A DNA stretch of 64,000 bases, from contig JALIZF010000788.1 in the NCBI GenBank assembly GCA_029948255.1, positions 18,851 through 82,850 on the forward strand, in the 5' to 3' direction. Positions 1 to 12,039 of this stretch are shown here, one piece after another. Source of the stretch: Telmatactis stephensoni. Its lineage: Eukaryota; Cnidaria; Anthozoa; Actiniaria; Isophelliidae. Position numbers and translations under genes: made by a program. The stretch's first letter is position 1. Each line of letters starts with the position of its first letter. Below the pieces are notes generated by a model, which worked only from the letters and a program-made list of their open reading frames with translations, was not told where the DNA came from and did not search any database.

Positions 1-568
1 ACTCTCCCATACGTCCCTAAAAAAAATAACGCTATATAAAATAAAGAAAATAACACAAAGCACAACAAACCATCGAAAGTTGAAGACAAAAAATCTCCAA
101 AAGCCTATGTAGGTTTTCTCTAGCTAGATGTTGTCTTTCCATTCTTCTAACCTCTGGTTTAACAAAATAGTTTTTCTTGTAGTTCAGGACCAGCTTCTAG
201 TTTTGAACAAATGACCAAATGACAACACGGCTCACAACACTGATCCGAGTATTCAGTTTCCAAACGGGTCTTTCCAAACTACTGATTCGATGTAATTACG
301 TCTTTTTCATCGATATTGTCAAGCCTTGAGTAATCGAGTCCAAGTACAAACCTTTGTAATACTAGTACCATGAGGTTTAAATGATATTTTCTGGTTATAT
401 TTTAGAGTAGAAACTCGCTAGTGAACGAACTCAAGGCAGTTGTTGTCGCCGCCAGCATTCACAAAGCCGGCACTTTGTTTTCGCGCGCTTTGTCAATCGT
501 GCAGTGTGGTGAGAATTTTGTATGGATTTGATCAACAAATTCGCGTTTTAATATTGTGGCTATGTTAT
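1..568. other. no gene recognised
   Basis: AT-rich sequence. No reading frame with family-like composition, no long repeat and no RNA gene was recognised. Confidence 0.5.
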
Positions 569-569
569 A

Positions 570-683
570 AAAGAAATGGTTCACGCTTAGCGTGCGTCCA
601 TCGCGCGTGAAATGGATGCACTTGGGAAGTTGCCAAGATGGACGATGGACGATGGACGCACGCTAAGCGTGAACCATTTCTTT
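570..683. repeat. short foldback element
   Basis: A 34-bp arm (570-603) is followed after a 46-bp spacer by its exact reverse complement (650-683). The arms begin AAAGAAATGGTTCACGCTTA. This is the form of a small non-autonomous inverted-repeat element; no flanking duplication was resolved. The spacer also holds repeated GATGGAC motifs. Confidence 0.75.
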
Positions 684-808
684 AATAGTTGTATTGCAAC
701 AAAAGAAAACAATGGGTGCAGAGTCTATTAGTGTCTATTAGCTTAGTAACTATTTCACAGTCCGGTGAAAGTCACTCTAACTTATTCTAATGAATAGAAA
801 AATTACAT

Positions 809-1310
809 CGTCGGGCAGCCAGAGTCATTGAGGGGATTAAATCTACTGATCCGTCTTTGCAGTCTAGGAGATCTTACCAAATAATATATGCCTACAGGTT
901 TTCAAATCTCTGAATATCTCAGCACCAGAATATTTGCTACACGAATTTAGATTTTCCTCTGACGTACATAATTATAATACTAGGAATAAAGATTTGCTTA
1001 GACCTCCACCTGCTCGCACCACGAAATATCAAAATTCATTCAGAATAAATGGAGCTAATACATGGAATTTGTTACCGCTTAAATATCGAAAAGAATCAAG
1101 TATTGTAAAATTTAAAAAGGCTCTCAAGAACTTTAGAAACTAAATTATGAAGTTATTAGTTTTTTGTTATTTTTCTTTGTCTTGTTATGCGTGTAAATGT
1201 ATTGTAATTTTGTTTTTCCTTTATATATCAGGATTCCATTTAAACCAGCCTTAGGCTGAACTGGACAACCTGTATAAATATTGTTTAAAATAAATAAAAA
1301 ATAAAACAAA
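809..1310 (+). mobile_element. non-LTR retrotransposon (LINE) 3' fragment
   Basis: The C-terminal end of a LINE reverse transcriptase can be read. One frame from 809 gives RRAARVIEG. A second frame up to the stop at 1143 gives APEYLLHEF, then YNTRNKDLL, P-x-ART, WNLLP and FKKAL. This Y-x-TRN / WNxLP / FK series is typical of the RT tail of jockey/CR1/RTE-like elements. The frame changes between the two parts, the RT catalytic core is absent and no endonuclease is present, so this is a dead 5'-truncated copy. The 3' end near 1240-1310 finishes in an AATAAATAAAAAATAAAAC tail. Confidence 0.8.
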
Positions 1311-2118
1311 TTGTGAAAAGAACGTCTTCAAAGTAGGCTAGTGCAAATGAAGCAAAATGTTAACATTTCGCCGGAAAAAATCCTCCTATATGATCAAGTC
1401 GCGAGCGCGCGAAAACCCAAATCTCGAACCCAGAGCCTGCGTTCCTTTTGTTCAGCACCAATCAACGAAAGGCTCTTACCAGTTATTTGGAGCATTCTGA
1501 TTGGTTGACAGAACAAAGGAGAAGTAGTTTGTATTCAGCATTCTTTGAATATTTCGACAATCGATATCTAGTTATGCAAGCTGAGCAATGCATTGTGGTT
1601 ACTGCATGTTAGAGAATATTTTGGTTAAGGTTGTTCCGGAGCCGTACATTTCATAAATATTTTTTTACTGTCATTTAATGATTATTGTTAGGCAAGTCAA
1701 ACACCGAGAGAAAAGTGAGGTTATCGAGCTATAATTAAGATGTCGTAAATGTAGTATTTGCAATGATTTGCAGTAAATTTCGCTAGAAAGTATGTAACCC
1801 ATATTATATGGTCTTGAAGAACATCGAAAAATATTTTTCCGCGAAAAAGGCATAGACTGTTTTAAAACAGAGAATCAATAAGACCAAATGAGCTCGCAAG
1901 TTTTCACAAATATTACTTGCAGATAAATTCGATTACAATATTTCTAGTAAATTTATATATCTAGTACTAACTGATTTATGTTGTCGATCTGTGATTTATC
2001 TTGCGAGTTGATTCATATAGAGCTCGTTCCAGTCTCTCGCTGTTTTCTCCAAGGACCAATCATGATCAGAAGATCCAAAATATTGCACCAAGTTATTTCG
2101 TTGAACATGCGTTAGTTA
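1311..2118. other. no gene recognised
   Basis: AT-rich spacer. Short frames on either strand have no recognisable family signature. Positions about 1430-1510 are less AT-rich but show nothing identifiable. Confidence 0.4.
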
Positions 2119-2199
2119 AGCTGATGTTACACGGGACGATTTTTAGCCAACAGTCTACAAAGTTGTAATTTTATAATCTTTATGATTAATTATTTTGTA

Positions 2200-2290
2200 T
2201 TTTATTTTCATTTATTATCAGGGCTCCCATTGATAACAGTGTTTCACTCAACACTGAAGGGACTACCCTGTTTAAATAAAGATACTTATT
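2200..2290 (+). mobile_element. LINE-like 3' end
   Basis: The segment reads GGCTCCCATTGATAACAGTG, then a block ending GGGACTACCCTGTTTAAATAAAG. Its layout resembles the 3' end of the LINE fragment near 1230-1300 (GGATTCCATTTAAACCAGCC, then a CTGGACAACCTGTATAAATA segment). Probably another truncated LINE 3' untranslated tail, without coding sequence. Confidence 0.4.
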
Positions 2291-2699
2291 ACTCGGGCTA
2301 CCTGTAGCTCGAGTCTAGGTTTTAGTTTGTAAGTTTTGTTTCCATAAATCAAAGTAGAAAGTACAGAATAGAAATTTTGTCTGAGCTATAATGTATTATC
2401 TATAGATCATATTGGATCATTTGGTAAGCATTTAGCAAAATAAAGCAGACTGTATATGTCTGGCATAATAAAAAGACTAGCAGTATATTTATAACCACCA
2501 ATCAGGTGTTACAATTATCTACAAAAAATACTTTCTCCCTGGCCAATATAATTTGTGTTCTACTCTGGGAGTACATGTCATGCATTTTTGCAATCAAAAG
2601 ACACACTGACAAGTCAAACTGGTTTCCATCAACTTCTGTTCTCCCATTTCTCCCCAAGTATTACACACAGGTAGCCCGAGTGAACGCCTATTAGGCGTC

Positions 2700-2880
2700 T
2701 AGTTATTATTATTGCAACGACGATTTTTCGCGCAACGCCAAGTCGTGTAAGATACCACATCAGCGTGATTTTTGCTTCGGCAAACGTTGCGATGTATTGA
2801 TTTGAAGTCAAAACCTCGAAACGCACAATGACGAATTTGACCTAAGCACGTGGTGCGCCCGGCAAATCGTCGTTGCAAAT
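2700..2880. repeat. degenerate member of the ACGATTTTT foldback family
   Basis: Contains ACGACGATTTTTCGCGCAACG at the left, GCTTCGGCAAACGTTGCG in the middle and AAATCGTCGTTGCAA at the right. The same words appear in the intact copy at 56139-56370 and the diverged copy near 56580-56800. A single related end (GATGTTACACGGGACGATTT) lies at about 2121-2150. Confidence 0.5.
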
Positions 2881-2981
2881 TGATTCATGTAATATCAACT
2901 TTAAAGAAAACAGCTCTCGGAACTGAAATCGACAACACCCTTGCTTGCTTCGATTCTGTCATATGTTATTCTTTAATTCAG

Positions 2982-5097
2982 TTACTGTTCTAAATCAGCT
3001 AATAGTTCTTCTTCGACGCTCTTGTAACATATTTTTGAGAGACGGACAATACGACTGTTTGCGTACTTCAAGATACCAGGGAACTGATCATTGCTAGCTA
3101 ATGTTTTCGCTTTTGTAGCAAATTCTACGGCTTTTTTGTGATAATGTTCACTGTGCTCTACGTTTTTCTGTAATCTGCGATAGTTTAAGTCTGATTTCAC
3201 GAGGCTCAAATAGCATTCGTTAACTTCCGTCAGCGATTCGCCCTTTAGAATACTTTTCTCTACAACAAGTATGTTTTCTATGGCGTCATTCAAGTCGTCG
3301 TCCGAGACATCACGAAAAGCGTCATCATCTTCGGCCAAAGGAGCGCAGCCAAGAAGCAGCATTGCTAACCTAAGGTGACATCGATGAAGAAGATTTGACT
3401 TGGCAATTGAAACTTTACCGCTTTCATTCGAATCTACTCCAAATTTGACCGTGTGTTGGATTGCCTGCGTGTAGAGCTTTACTGCTTGTTGTCTGAGAGA
3501 TTGACGAACTTCTTTATTTCGTTCTCCTCCTGCCAAAATGCTAAACAAATATCCAGCGTCGCTAAGCATCCACGCTGAATGCCAACCAGGAGAAATGCTT
3601 TCAATTCCCTGTAGCCCGCCACAAGTTATTTCGTAGCTCACATTATAATGGCCCTCACCTCGACGAATACAAGCAAGAAGATGAAGCCTTTGTAACTCAA
3701 ATTCCATTGAGTTTTCAGTCGAACTAATAAGATCGCTTGCTTTACCTAGTTCCTGATAAGCTTCTTTGAAGTTTCTCCTGCGATAAGCTCCGAGAGCAAG
3801 CATAAAGCGAACAGCAACTTCGATATCTGGTTCTTGAAAGCCTTTACTTTTGAGACGGGTATTTGAGGCAAATTGTTGAACTCTCTCAAAGTCACCATCT
3901 TGTATGAGCTTTTCCATGACATCTGTAATCCTCAGACACAAAATTCTGGATTTGCTGTTTCGTGGGGCAATTCGTGACATGGTTTTGGGGATATTTTCGC
4001 TTTCAGGCAAGTCACTGCATTGGGAATATTCCTCAGTTCTTCCTAAGTCCCGCGTCAGTGTGGCAATCGATTTTCTTCTATAATTGCCAACTATCTGTGA
4101 AGATGATTGATATTCCCTCCAAGAATTTTCTCGACAAAATTTCACGATATCACGCATGTGTGCATCATGCAAGACCCTCTTTTTCCACTTCTTGAACTCC
4201 ATTTTCACGACTTTTGTGTTTTCTAAGACATAAGTTTCCGGATGATTCAAAAAGACTCCTCCAGGACAGCGTGCTATAGAAATGACTATGACAAACAAAC
4301 CAGGAATCTCTTCTTTCTTCGAATCAAGCACAGGAACAAACGAAATATCCCAGTGTTTCCCAAGCTCAGGTTTGCCATGCTCTTCTGGCCACACCATGTT
4401 GTCCTTTTTCTCGTCGCTATCAACGTTTTGTCCGCAAACGATATATGTTTCATCATCAATACCAATATATACATGACCGCCTTTGTGATTTGCAAAGGCG
4501 GATACATAATTTGTTATTTTATTAGCAATAATACGATCTGCTAATGTTTTGTTCTTATTTCGATCCGATTTGATCTTTTTGAACTGCACTGTATCACTCT
4601 CTCTTAGATTATCAGGCGCTGTTGTGTCCTTTTGAAACTCTTTTGCGTGGTCTTGTAAATGGGCCGCCTTTAAGTAGCCGCGCAATGTTTACCAGCGGTT
4701 CGGTCTTAAGGACTTGTCTGACCAAAAAATCTGTTGGCAGGAAAAAATTGTACTCCACTGTAAAAATGCGATCGCTTGGTTGCACTGTAAAGATAATTTC
4801 TTTGCCACAACCTGTGATTTCTATACGGCAAAATTCACGGAAGCTCGTCAAACCAAGAAACTCGATCAAACTTTGTTCAATTCCACGAACCAGCTCGTCC
4901 AGGAGATTTGGAGTCAAAGTTTGTGTGGATGAAAGTTTGAGATTTCCGCCGTGATAACTGTTTAGCAGAGCACAAACTGCAGAACATGTTTGCTTGATTA
5001 TGGTAGCCTTCTTGTTTCTGTTTTGTACCGTATCGGGAGAAATCTCGATGATAATAGTACTTATCTGTGGGGTTTCGAATTTTACGTCGTCTTCCAT
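2982..5097 (-). CDS. Schlafen-like protein, split by a frame offset
   Basis: Two overlapping minus-strand frames together cover a Schlafen core. Frame one (5097 to 4612, 161 codons) has the N-lobe pattern with CALLNSYHGGN, as in the Schlafen ALLNSGGG region. Frame two (4685 to 2982, 567 codons) starts with the AlbA_2/Schlafen C-lobe: ESDTVQFKK, then YVSAFANHKGGHVYIGIDD, matching the family's E-S-xxx-EFK ... SAFANxxGGxxxIGxDD signature. The remaining ~400 residues are helical and TPR-like (for example ALGAYRRRNFKEAYQELGKA) rather than a helicase. Vertebrate Schlafens bind or cleave tRNA/rRNA; this protein is presumably cytoplasmic or nuclear. The frames are offset by one base near 4670-4690, so the gene is either mutated or carries an assembly indel. 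The second core glutamate is replaced by Gln. No operon-like neighbours. Confidence 0.8.
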
Positions 5098-5100
5098 TAC

Positions 5101-5309
5101 CTATAGTCATATAAAAAAGAAAATAAAAATTTTACTGCGTTTTAAACATTTTCAGTTAGAGATGAACTTTTAAGAAAATCCGCTTTTTTCGGCGGTAAAG
5201 AATGAAAGAAAGAATTATAAGAACTTAATATGTGAAATTTTTACGTCTAATTTAAAATCAATTCCGTCAGAAATGATTAAGCATGCAATAATGTTAAAAG
5301 AACACTCAC
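5101..5309 (-). other. probable 5' UTR intron of the Schlafen-like gene
   Basis: On the minus strand, CGAAA followed by GTGAGTG (donor, first intron base 5309) and a pyrimidine-rich tract ending in ACTATAG (acceptor AG at 5102-5101) frame a 209-bp intron. The downstream exon begins at 5100, three bases before the ATG at 5097. Supported by splice consensus only; RNA would be needed to confirm it. Confidence 0.45.
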
Positions 5310-5310
5310 T

Positions 5311-6679
5311 TTCGCAACTGTGGATTTCCAAGACAATCGCGACCTCTAAACCAAGAAAAATGTCCTTTTGTCTATCTATTTCCATTTCAAAGTGGTTTCC
5401 ATAGCGTCAAAATAGTCAAAATGCAAATTACAACATGGGGAATCCCCTGGACTAGTAGTACTTTCAGTTTTAATTCTTAATCTGAATTTTAGTAAAACAC
5501 AACTGACGTTAACCCCATTATCCATCAGTTACAAAACAAGTCCTCGTGATGCGTTGCTATTTGATTGAACAAGTTATTCAAAGACTCGAATGATTTGACC
5601 TTTGGTATTCAAATATTCAAAACCCTTTTTGTTTTCGTGGAAATCAGGAAGTGATAGCTCAGTTTTCTGCATAATTGAATGTGTCATGAAATGGTGCGTC
5701 TGACGCGACTCAAAAAGGAATTTTCTTCGGAATATCAAGCTTTACTTAGAAACAAGAGCATTGGCAAATAATTCGTTTCTTCATTAGTTCACACTCTTCA
5801 GTTCAATTCAAATCATTTTGACAAAGAAAACAAAATAGAATAAATAATTAAATTGTGTGATTAATGTGACGTTCGACCCAGTTTCAATGTATTTGAGCGT
5901 TTCACTGAACAAATTGTCATCAATGTACCAGAATTTAATCATTTATGAAAATATATATTCTGCGAGCAGTTTTCTAAATGATAGCTGTAGATTTGTTATT
6001 ATAATACTGTTTGGAATAAAATTCTCAAATTTAGGATTTTTACATATCAATATACGTACGTCTCAAAGGAAATCAAGTGAAATAAAAGTAAATTTGATTT
6101 CTAAGAAATACTGATAATGTACAGTCTATATTAAGTCTATAAGCGTTTTATTTGCTCGTTTTTAAGTAAAATGTATTCAATTCGCTTTAACTCGAAAACA
6201 ATCTCATCGGCCCGGATTTCCTTTAGCTTTCTTTTACCGTTAAGAATACTTCATCTATTTTAATCGAACTGGGCTTACAATTTTAAAAGAAGACATTATT
6301 TTCTTGGAAAAATTCAAATGAACAATTTATGCCGCTAGTTGCATTATCATGTTTAGGTCGTTATATAGAGGCGATTTTGATCAACGAACCTAACGTTTTG
6401 GAAGTATTATTATCCTATAGCCGTTAAAACTCAGGCCACGTAAAGGAGTATACAGAAATTTCTCTGAAATCAATAGTTTAAAATTTCTTTCTTCCTACCT
6501 TAAAATATATGTGTCCAAAAGTGTTCTTCTTTTTGCCACGAGGTGCTTCTTTCACTATTAATAAAAGTGCTGAATAAGCAAGTCTGGAGCTGCAAACCTT
6601 AAACAATGCCCATAGATCAATGTTTTGTCTGCACATGCGTTGATTTTGAACTTTGATCGCATTTCGTTTTATTTTCTAT
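5311..6679. other. no gene recognised
   Basis: About 1.3 kb of AT-rich DNA. It should include the promoter of the Schlafen-like gene if the 5' exon near 5310 is real, but no specific core-promoter element could be assigned. No repeats were recognised. Confidence 0.4.
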
Positions 6680-6850
6680 AGACCCAATCGGCTAACGCGA
6701 TGCTATGTACGTTTCCACCCAATTCAAAACCTCTGGGAATATAATTCTTTGTCTTTTATCTCGTGGAAATTTTTGGAACAAAAGTTCTTATTCCCAGAGG
6801 TTTTGAATTGGGTGGAAACGTACATAGCAACGCGTTAGCCGATTAGGTCT
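6680..6850. repeat. foldback element with 62-bp arms
   Basis: Arm 6680-6741 (starts AGACCCAATCGGCTAACGCG) is the near-exact reverse complement of 6789-6850, with a 47-bp loop. The whole is a compact 171-bp hairpin-type MITE. Confidence 0.85.
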
Positions 6851-7232
6851 ATTCGAATTTTTGCATGGGAAATTTAGTTAGCGACCTTTCTCTCAAGAAT
6901 GATGTTGCATAATTAAATAAACCTACCGTTATCATTCTATGGACACTGATTGTTTGAAAGATAGAAAACTTAACTGAAGGGGGCTCGACTGGGTTTCGCA
7001 AATATTCATATATCTAAATTTAATTCACAGCGCTCTGTTGGAGGGTCGCTAATTATGTTTGGTTCAGTTACACTAGTCATTGAGAATACTTGGTCTATCA
7101 GTGACAAAGACGTTATCATGCTAGGGGCTTATTTGGCTACGCCTCCTCCGCGATAGCTCTTGGGCTCCCTGTGTTAATAGGGTTGCCATAGGTTGCTTGC
7201 TTTTCTTGTGCTCTACATCCCGCAGCGCGTAA

Positions 7233-7382
7233 TAGAGTACATTTCGTATGACTGTAATAAACGGCACCGCACGATCACGGCACGGTTACGGCAGGAATTT
7301 CGAATGTTTTTATAGACATCACGGCACCGACACGGTCACGGCACGGCGCGGTCCGTTTCACACTCTTACGAAATCTACTCTA
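7233..7382. repeat. short copy of the GGTTACGG foldback family
   Basis: Ends TAGAGTACATTTCGTA and TACGAAATCTACTCTA form imperfect terminal inverted repeats. The interior has CGGCACGGTTACGGCAGGAA and a phrase ending ATGTTTTTATAGACATCACG. The same ends and interior occur in the longer copy at 27069-27341, and fragments occur at 34240 and 43780. This copy has essentially one GGTTACGG unit. Confidence 0.75.
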
Positions 7383-7607
7383 TAATCACAGTACAGAGAA
7401 TGATGCGCGCGCGCGTTTTATGTTGCTTAAAAAGAGCCCCTCTCCCTCGCTCCTCTCCGCGTGTTTATTTATATCACAGTACAGATTCACATACTACCGT
7501 TTTATACCCTTCAAAGGCCTTTCCGCACGACCTGCTTTTCCATGACAAATTCTCTGAGAAATAAATGGATTTTCCTCGTTTACTTGAGCAAATTTCATAT
7601 AACTGTT

Positions 7608-7953
7608 GGGAAGTGCTTATTTCAAAACAGCCATTTATAGTATTACTAATATAAAAATTAGGTACTACCTAATGGCGGAGCTCCCATTTCAATTCGAATA
7701 TTTTTAATGTTCTGCATGATTCAAATGAATTGAGCTTCCTGTGGTAATTGCCCAATTGTAAAGGGCTTGAAAAAGTTGAAATGAATATTATTAAAGCATT
7801 TGCTTTGGTTTGTATATACTCTAACCCTTTGGTCTCCTGTGCATTTTATGGGCTTGTAAGCTCAGTGACCTTTATTACAGTATATTTTAATATTCAGATT
7901 CACTGTCACTGGGAAGTGCTTATTTCAAAATAGTCATTTATATATAGTATAAG
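7608..7953. repeat. direct repeat of a ~45-bp segment
   Basis: GGGAAGTGCTTATTTCAAAA followed by a CATTTATA tract occurs at about 7608-7650 and again at about 7910-7950. The second copy abuts the foldback element that begins at 7954. Confidence 0.5.
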
Positions 7954-8231
7954 CAAGAGACCATAATACTAAGAGAGCGAAGCTCAGTATTGATGTCTGT
8001 GCCATGTTCGTGGCGGCTAAGGCTATTTTTAGTAACTTCGCCATCGCGCGCGCAAGTCGCTCAACCAATAGAATTTGATTTTTGACGTGCGCGCGGACGG
8101 GACCGTTTGAATTCTATTGTTTAAGAGCCTTGCGCGCGCGATGGCGAAGTTACTAAAAATAGCCTTAGCCGCCACGAACATGGCACAGACATCAATACTG
8201 AGCTTCGCTCTCTTAGTATTATGGTCTCTTG
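7954..8231. mobile_element. 278-bp palindromic MITE with 7-bp target duplication
   Basis: The two halves are near-complete reverse complements (CAAGAGACCATAATACTAAG at the left, its complement ending GGTCTCTTG at the right). GTATAAG flanks both sides (7947-7953 and 8232-8238), a 7-bp target-site duplication. A second copy lies at 28986-29267 with a different 7-bp duplication. No transposase frame, so non-autonomous. The interior has GCGCGCG-rich blocks. Confidence 0.9.
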
Positions 8232-8469
8232 GTATAAGTAAAAATTATAGATGTATCGTGTCGATCTAGTCTAACAGGAACATCTAATGCCACACCCTGT
8301 ATACACTTAGGTGTGCGACCGGACAACACTTGAGTGTTAGGAATTTTCCCACAGGGAATACACTTAAATAGGGTGACGTGTGGATGGATGCATGAATGAA
8401 TGGATTTATCAGTATAAATACTTATAAATATAAATGGTTTATTGGTGGACGAGGGCCTCAAAGGGGTGG

Positions 8470-8700
8470 TGGCTATTACGGTTAACGTTTAGTATTTTGA
8501 CTTTTTTACGATTACAGTTAAAGTGGGTTAATAACTAATTTCCATTGTTCTTGATGGTAAACAATTAATTTTTATTTTTGAGAACGCTGGATTAGGACTA
8601 ACTTTTCATTACGGCTAACGGTTAGTTTTTTCCTATTTTTGCGGTTCACGGTTAAATTTTTGGGCCTTTTACGGCTAACGGTTAACCCCATTGAGACCCC
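8470..8700. repeat. degenerate ACGGTTAACG repeats
   Basis: Variants of ACGGCTAACGGTTA recur, separated by poly-T-rich spacers, for example near 8478, 8610 and 8670. Looks like an old, irregular tandem repeat. Confidence 0.45.
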
Positions 8701-9336
8701 CTTGGACGCGAAGTTAGTCACTTGGTATTGTATTGGTATTCAATAAAAATCTAGTAGTCATTAACTGGTGGATTGTGGTGACTGTTCCGATCCCTGAAAC
8801 CCAATCCTTAACATAACAAATGCACTTAACTTGTCACATCAAATTTGGTCAAATTTTCTCATCCATACAAGCAAAGTTATAAAGAAATTTTCTCGATCGT
8901 GTAGAGGCTAGGGGCTTTAGCTAGAGAAACAGTTATCGTTTCTTTTGTTAACTTCAAATACTGTCTCTTTCCCCCGGCCCGGGCTCTTTCCCTTCCCAAT
9001 CCTGTCGGAGCTAGGCCACAAAGCAGGCTCAAATAGGGACTGAAAAATCGATACATGTGATGAAAATTACAAATTAGAGTTCCATTTTCGTTTGCGCAGT
9101 TGTCTACGGTGTACATGGTGTATGTAGTGTCACGTTGCAACAACATTTGTGTAGTGCTATGTTCCACCAATTTTTAAGCGGATATCACAATAATAGCAGC
9201 TATGACAACCTATTATGGCTTGTAATTTTGAGCCCTTTATCCCACAAGAACCAATATACGGGCAAATATGACTTGCTACAAATATCGGAAACAGAATCGA
9301 AACTGACCTTAAAATACAAAATTATCACATATTTTA
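8701..9336. other. no gene recognised
   Basis: Frames of up to ~97 codons exist but have no homology-like pattern, and no repeat was recognised. Confidence 0.35.
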
Positions 9337-9592
9337 CCGCCGTTTTCGATGAAACGCGACTACCTAGACATCAACATTAATCGTTCTCGAAAGACTCAAA
9401 ACCCACTGAAATAAACCTTTCCTAACTTCCAAAATTCAAAAAAGCATCTTTTAATTTTTTGCAATTGATAGCACTCGATGTATCTCGTAAAATGTGCATT
9501 TATTGAGAGGTAAAGAATATTGACGTACGTCTAATGCAAAGTGCAATCTACAACGTTGATGTCTAGGTAGCCGCGTTTCATCGAAATGGCGG
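9337..9592. repeat. foldback element with ~38-bp arms
   Basis: CCGCCGTTTTCGATGAAACG (from 9337) and its complement ending at 9592 form arms with about three mismatches, each containing the ACTACCTAGACATCAAC block or its complement. The spacer is ~180 bp and AT-rich. Confidence 0.75.
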
Positions 9593-9649
9593 TAACCAAA
9601 CAGTTTTGTCGTAATTTGTTGCAAAGTTTTATGCATTTCTGAATAACAC

Positions 9650-9785
9650 AAGGTTTTGCATATACGTTCCCGCGCTCCGAATAAGCTCTCCTTAATTTGT
9701 ATATGTTTTTGCGATTTCGCAAAATTTTGCGTATACGTTCCGGCGCCCCGAATAACTCTCTCTTGTATATGTTTATGCGATTCGC
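9650..9785. repeat. two-copy tandem duplication, ~70 bp unit
   Basis: The series ATACGTTCC ... CCGAATAA ... TTGTATATGTTT ... GCGATT occurs twice in a row, at about 9660-9720 and 9733-9785, with several substitutions. Confidence 0.6.
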
Positions 9786-10370
9786 TACATCACCTGACAG
9801 TAGAACTTATGATGTAGTACACGTTCTGAGAAATTATATTTTTATGATACGCTACTTTATTTTCCCGGTGTTACATATATTCCTTGTTTTAGCTCTCTGC
9901 TTGAATATCATGTGAATATTAAGGTTCCCGCGTCCTGTAAACAGTGTTAATCGGTCATTTGCGGTTTCTTTTGCGACCACCCCCGAGGAGTTGATAAGTG
10001 ACAGCTTAATAGAGATATTGAGGCTCGTGGCCGGTTGTCAAAGGGCGATTAGTGTTAATCAAACCTGGGCCGTAAAAATCAAGGTTTTCTTTAGATCTGA
10101 CCTTGCTTTATTAGCGCTAATCGTCTTTCGAACGACCAGGCCCAGCTGTAATTTCGAGCCGCTTTTCCACCCGAAGTGAAACTGTGGTTTAATAATAATT
10201 GTTGTTTATATTTCGCAAAAACATTAAAGGCAAAACAAACTGACGATACTGCAAGTGTAAAGATTAATGAGAATAGTGTGTGATATGATTTATATCTGTA
10301 GCATTAGGAAGTTTATTACGAAATGTAAAGTTTGAGGCTAGATTTGTGAATACTTTTGGCTATCTCATTC
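9786..10370. other. no gene recognised
   Basis: Unique-looking AT-rich DNA before the CTTT microsatellite. A 62-codon frame at 9991-10179 has no family features. Confidence 0.35.
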
Positions 10371-10375
10371 GTTGC

Positions 10376-10429
<54 letters not shown>

Positions 10430-10690
10430 TTTCTTTCTTTCTTCCTTTCTTTCTTTCTTTCTTTCTTTTTTCTTTCCTTCGTTCCTTCGTTCCTTTATTC
10501 TTTCTTTCTTCCTTTCTTTCTTTCCTTTCTTCCTTCTTTCTGTCCTTCCTTCCTTGCTTCTTTCTTTCTTTCTTTTCTTGTTTCTTTCTCTCTTTGTTTT
10601 TTTCCTTCCTTTATTGCTTCCTTCTTTCTTTCTTTCTTTCTCTCTATTTTTTCTTTCTTTCTTCCTTTCTTGCCATATTTCCTTTCTTCT
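10376..10690. repeat. CTTT microsatellite, degenerating
   Basis: A pure CTTT run from about 10376 grades into CTTC/CTTT mixtures to about 10690. Three overlapping frames of 146-160 codons (poly Phe-Leu-Ser) are artefacts of this repeat. Confidence 0.95.
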
Positions 10691-12039
10691 TACGCCCCTT
10701 TTCCCGTTATCTCCAATGTATTCCTTTACTCTACGTCTTTTCTTCCTTTATTATGCCTCCAGCTATCCAATTCCATCCGCCTTTAAATTTCGCCTCTTTA
10801 TACTACATAACGAAGGCTCCCATTACGTGCTTGATTAAAAAAACATGCTTTTAACAAAAAATCAAAATAGAAAATCATATACTGTTAAAAGTGCTTAATA
10901 CTTGAAGTTCACAATTTCAATTAAAGAGAAAGTCACAGTGTGACTGAAAGGAAGTTATATTAATTGATAAAAACTTTAGGAACCCCATCGTGAAAGCGTC
11001 ACATTTCTATAAACAGGATTCCTTTTTGACTGTTTTATTTGATTCAATGCGTAAAAAAGTACAATTAATCAAGACATCATAATTAAAAAACTTGGCGCGT
11101 AATCCACACTAATCCGCACTGTCAAAAAGCTCTGTAATGGCAGTAAAAATGGGGAGAATTATAATTGCTGTTTTATCCCGGACGACGAAATTAAAGTTCC
11201 GTCCATGTTGCGATTTTCGTCTTAATAAATTTGGTCAGAATAAATGCATGATTTCATCCAGGACAAAGATTTAGACTGTTTTATGGCGTCCAAACGACGC
11301 AAAATTCTCACAATTTCGTGTGGCGAAAATTTCAACTACTTTCTGCATTTAGCTTGTTGAATATTTCGTCTCGGACAAAACTTTTGTCGCCAGTATAATA
11401 GAGCGAAAAGATAGAGCGAAAAGCATGCATGCTGGTGATTTCTATTTTCCGCATGGAAACAAAACCTTTGATATGCGTAAATTTCCAAAAACACTTTCAG
11501 TTGCTCAGTATAATACAAATGCCAGAAAATAATGAAGGAACCAGTTTGGGCTGTGACGGTGTATAAAGATGCAATAACCGGAATGAATAGAAATCTGTAA
11601 TACCGTGTAAAGGGAGAGAGAGTAGGAAACTCGTTAGGATTGTGTCGGTGTATAAAGATGCAATAACGAATCAAATGGAAAGTGTAACTGACGTCGTATG
11701 AGAGAGTAATGTTGTATTCCCTTTTTATATGTCACAGATTTCCATTTCCTATCAGGTTTCCATTAAATTATAAATTCTTCTCATTTTCATTTACTACTTT
11801 TCTTTTTGATATACTCAATCAGTCCCGCGCCTTTTGAAGAGCAGAATTAGGTATGCGAGGTCAATGTCACACGTGATAGCTATATTTAGCGTCCTCGTTC
11901 AAGTCACCTGGTTGCTCGTACCATATTTGAGCACTCTCGAAAGCCCTGTTTCAACAAACACTTAACCATATCATCGTAGAAGGTTCTAAAACATCTATAA
12001 GTAAAAAAACGCTACAAACACAAGCTTTGGCAAGGCGCA
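10691..12039. other. no gene; one local duplication
   Basis: Mostly unique AT-rich sequence. At about 11525-11675 a phrase containing GTGTATAAAGATGCAATAAC occurs twice about 110 bp apart. The promoter of the receptor at 12040 should lie at the right end, but no motif is assigned. Confidence 0.4.

Noticed and set aside
3962..4954. Plus-strand frames of 64-110 codons inside the Schlafen-like gene
   Set aside because: Antisense shadows of the coding strand.
10346..10854. Three overlapping 146-160-codon Phe/Leu/Ser-rich frames
   Set aside because: They are three frames of the same CTTT microsatellite.
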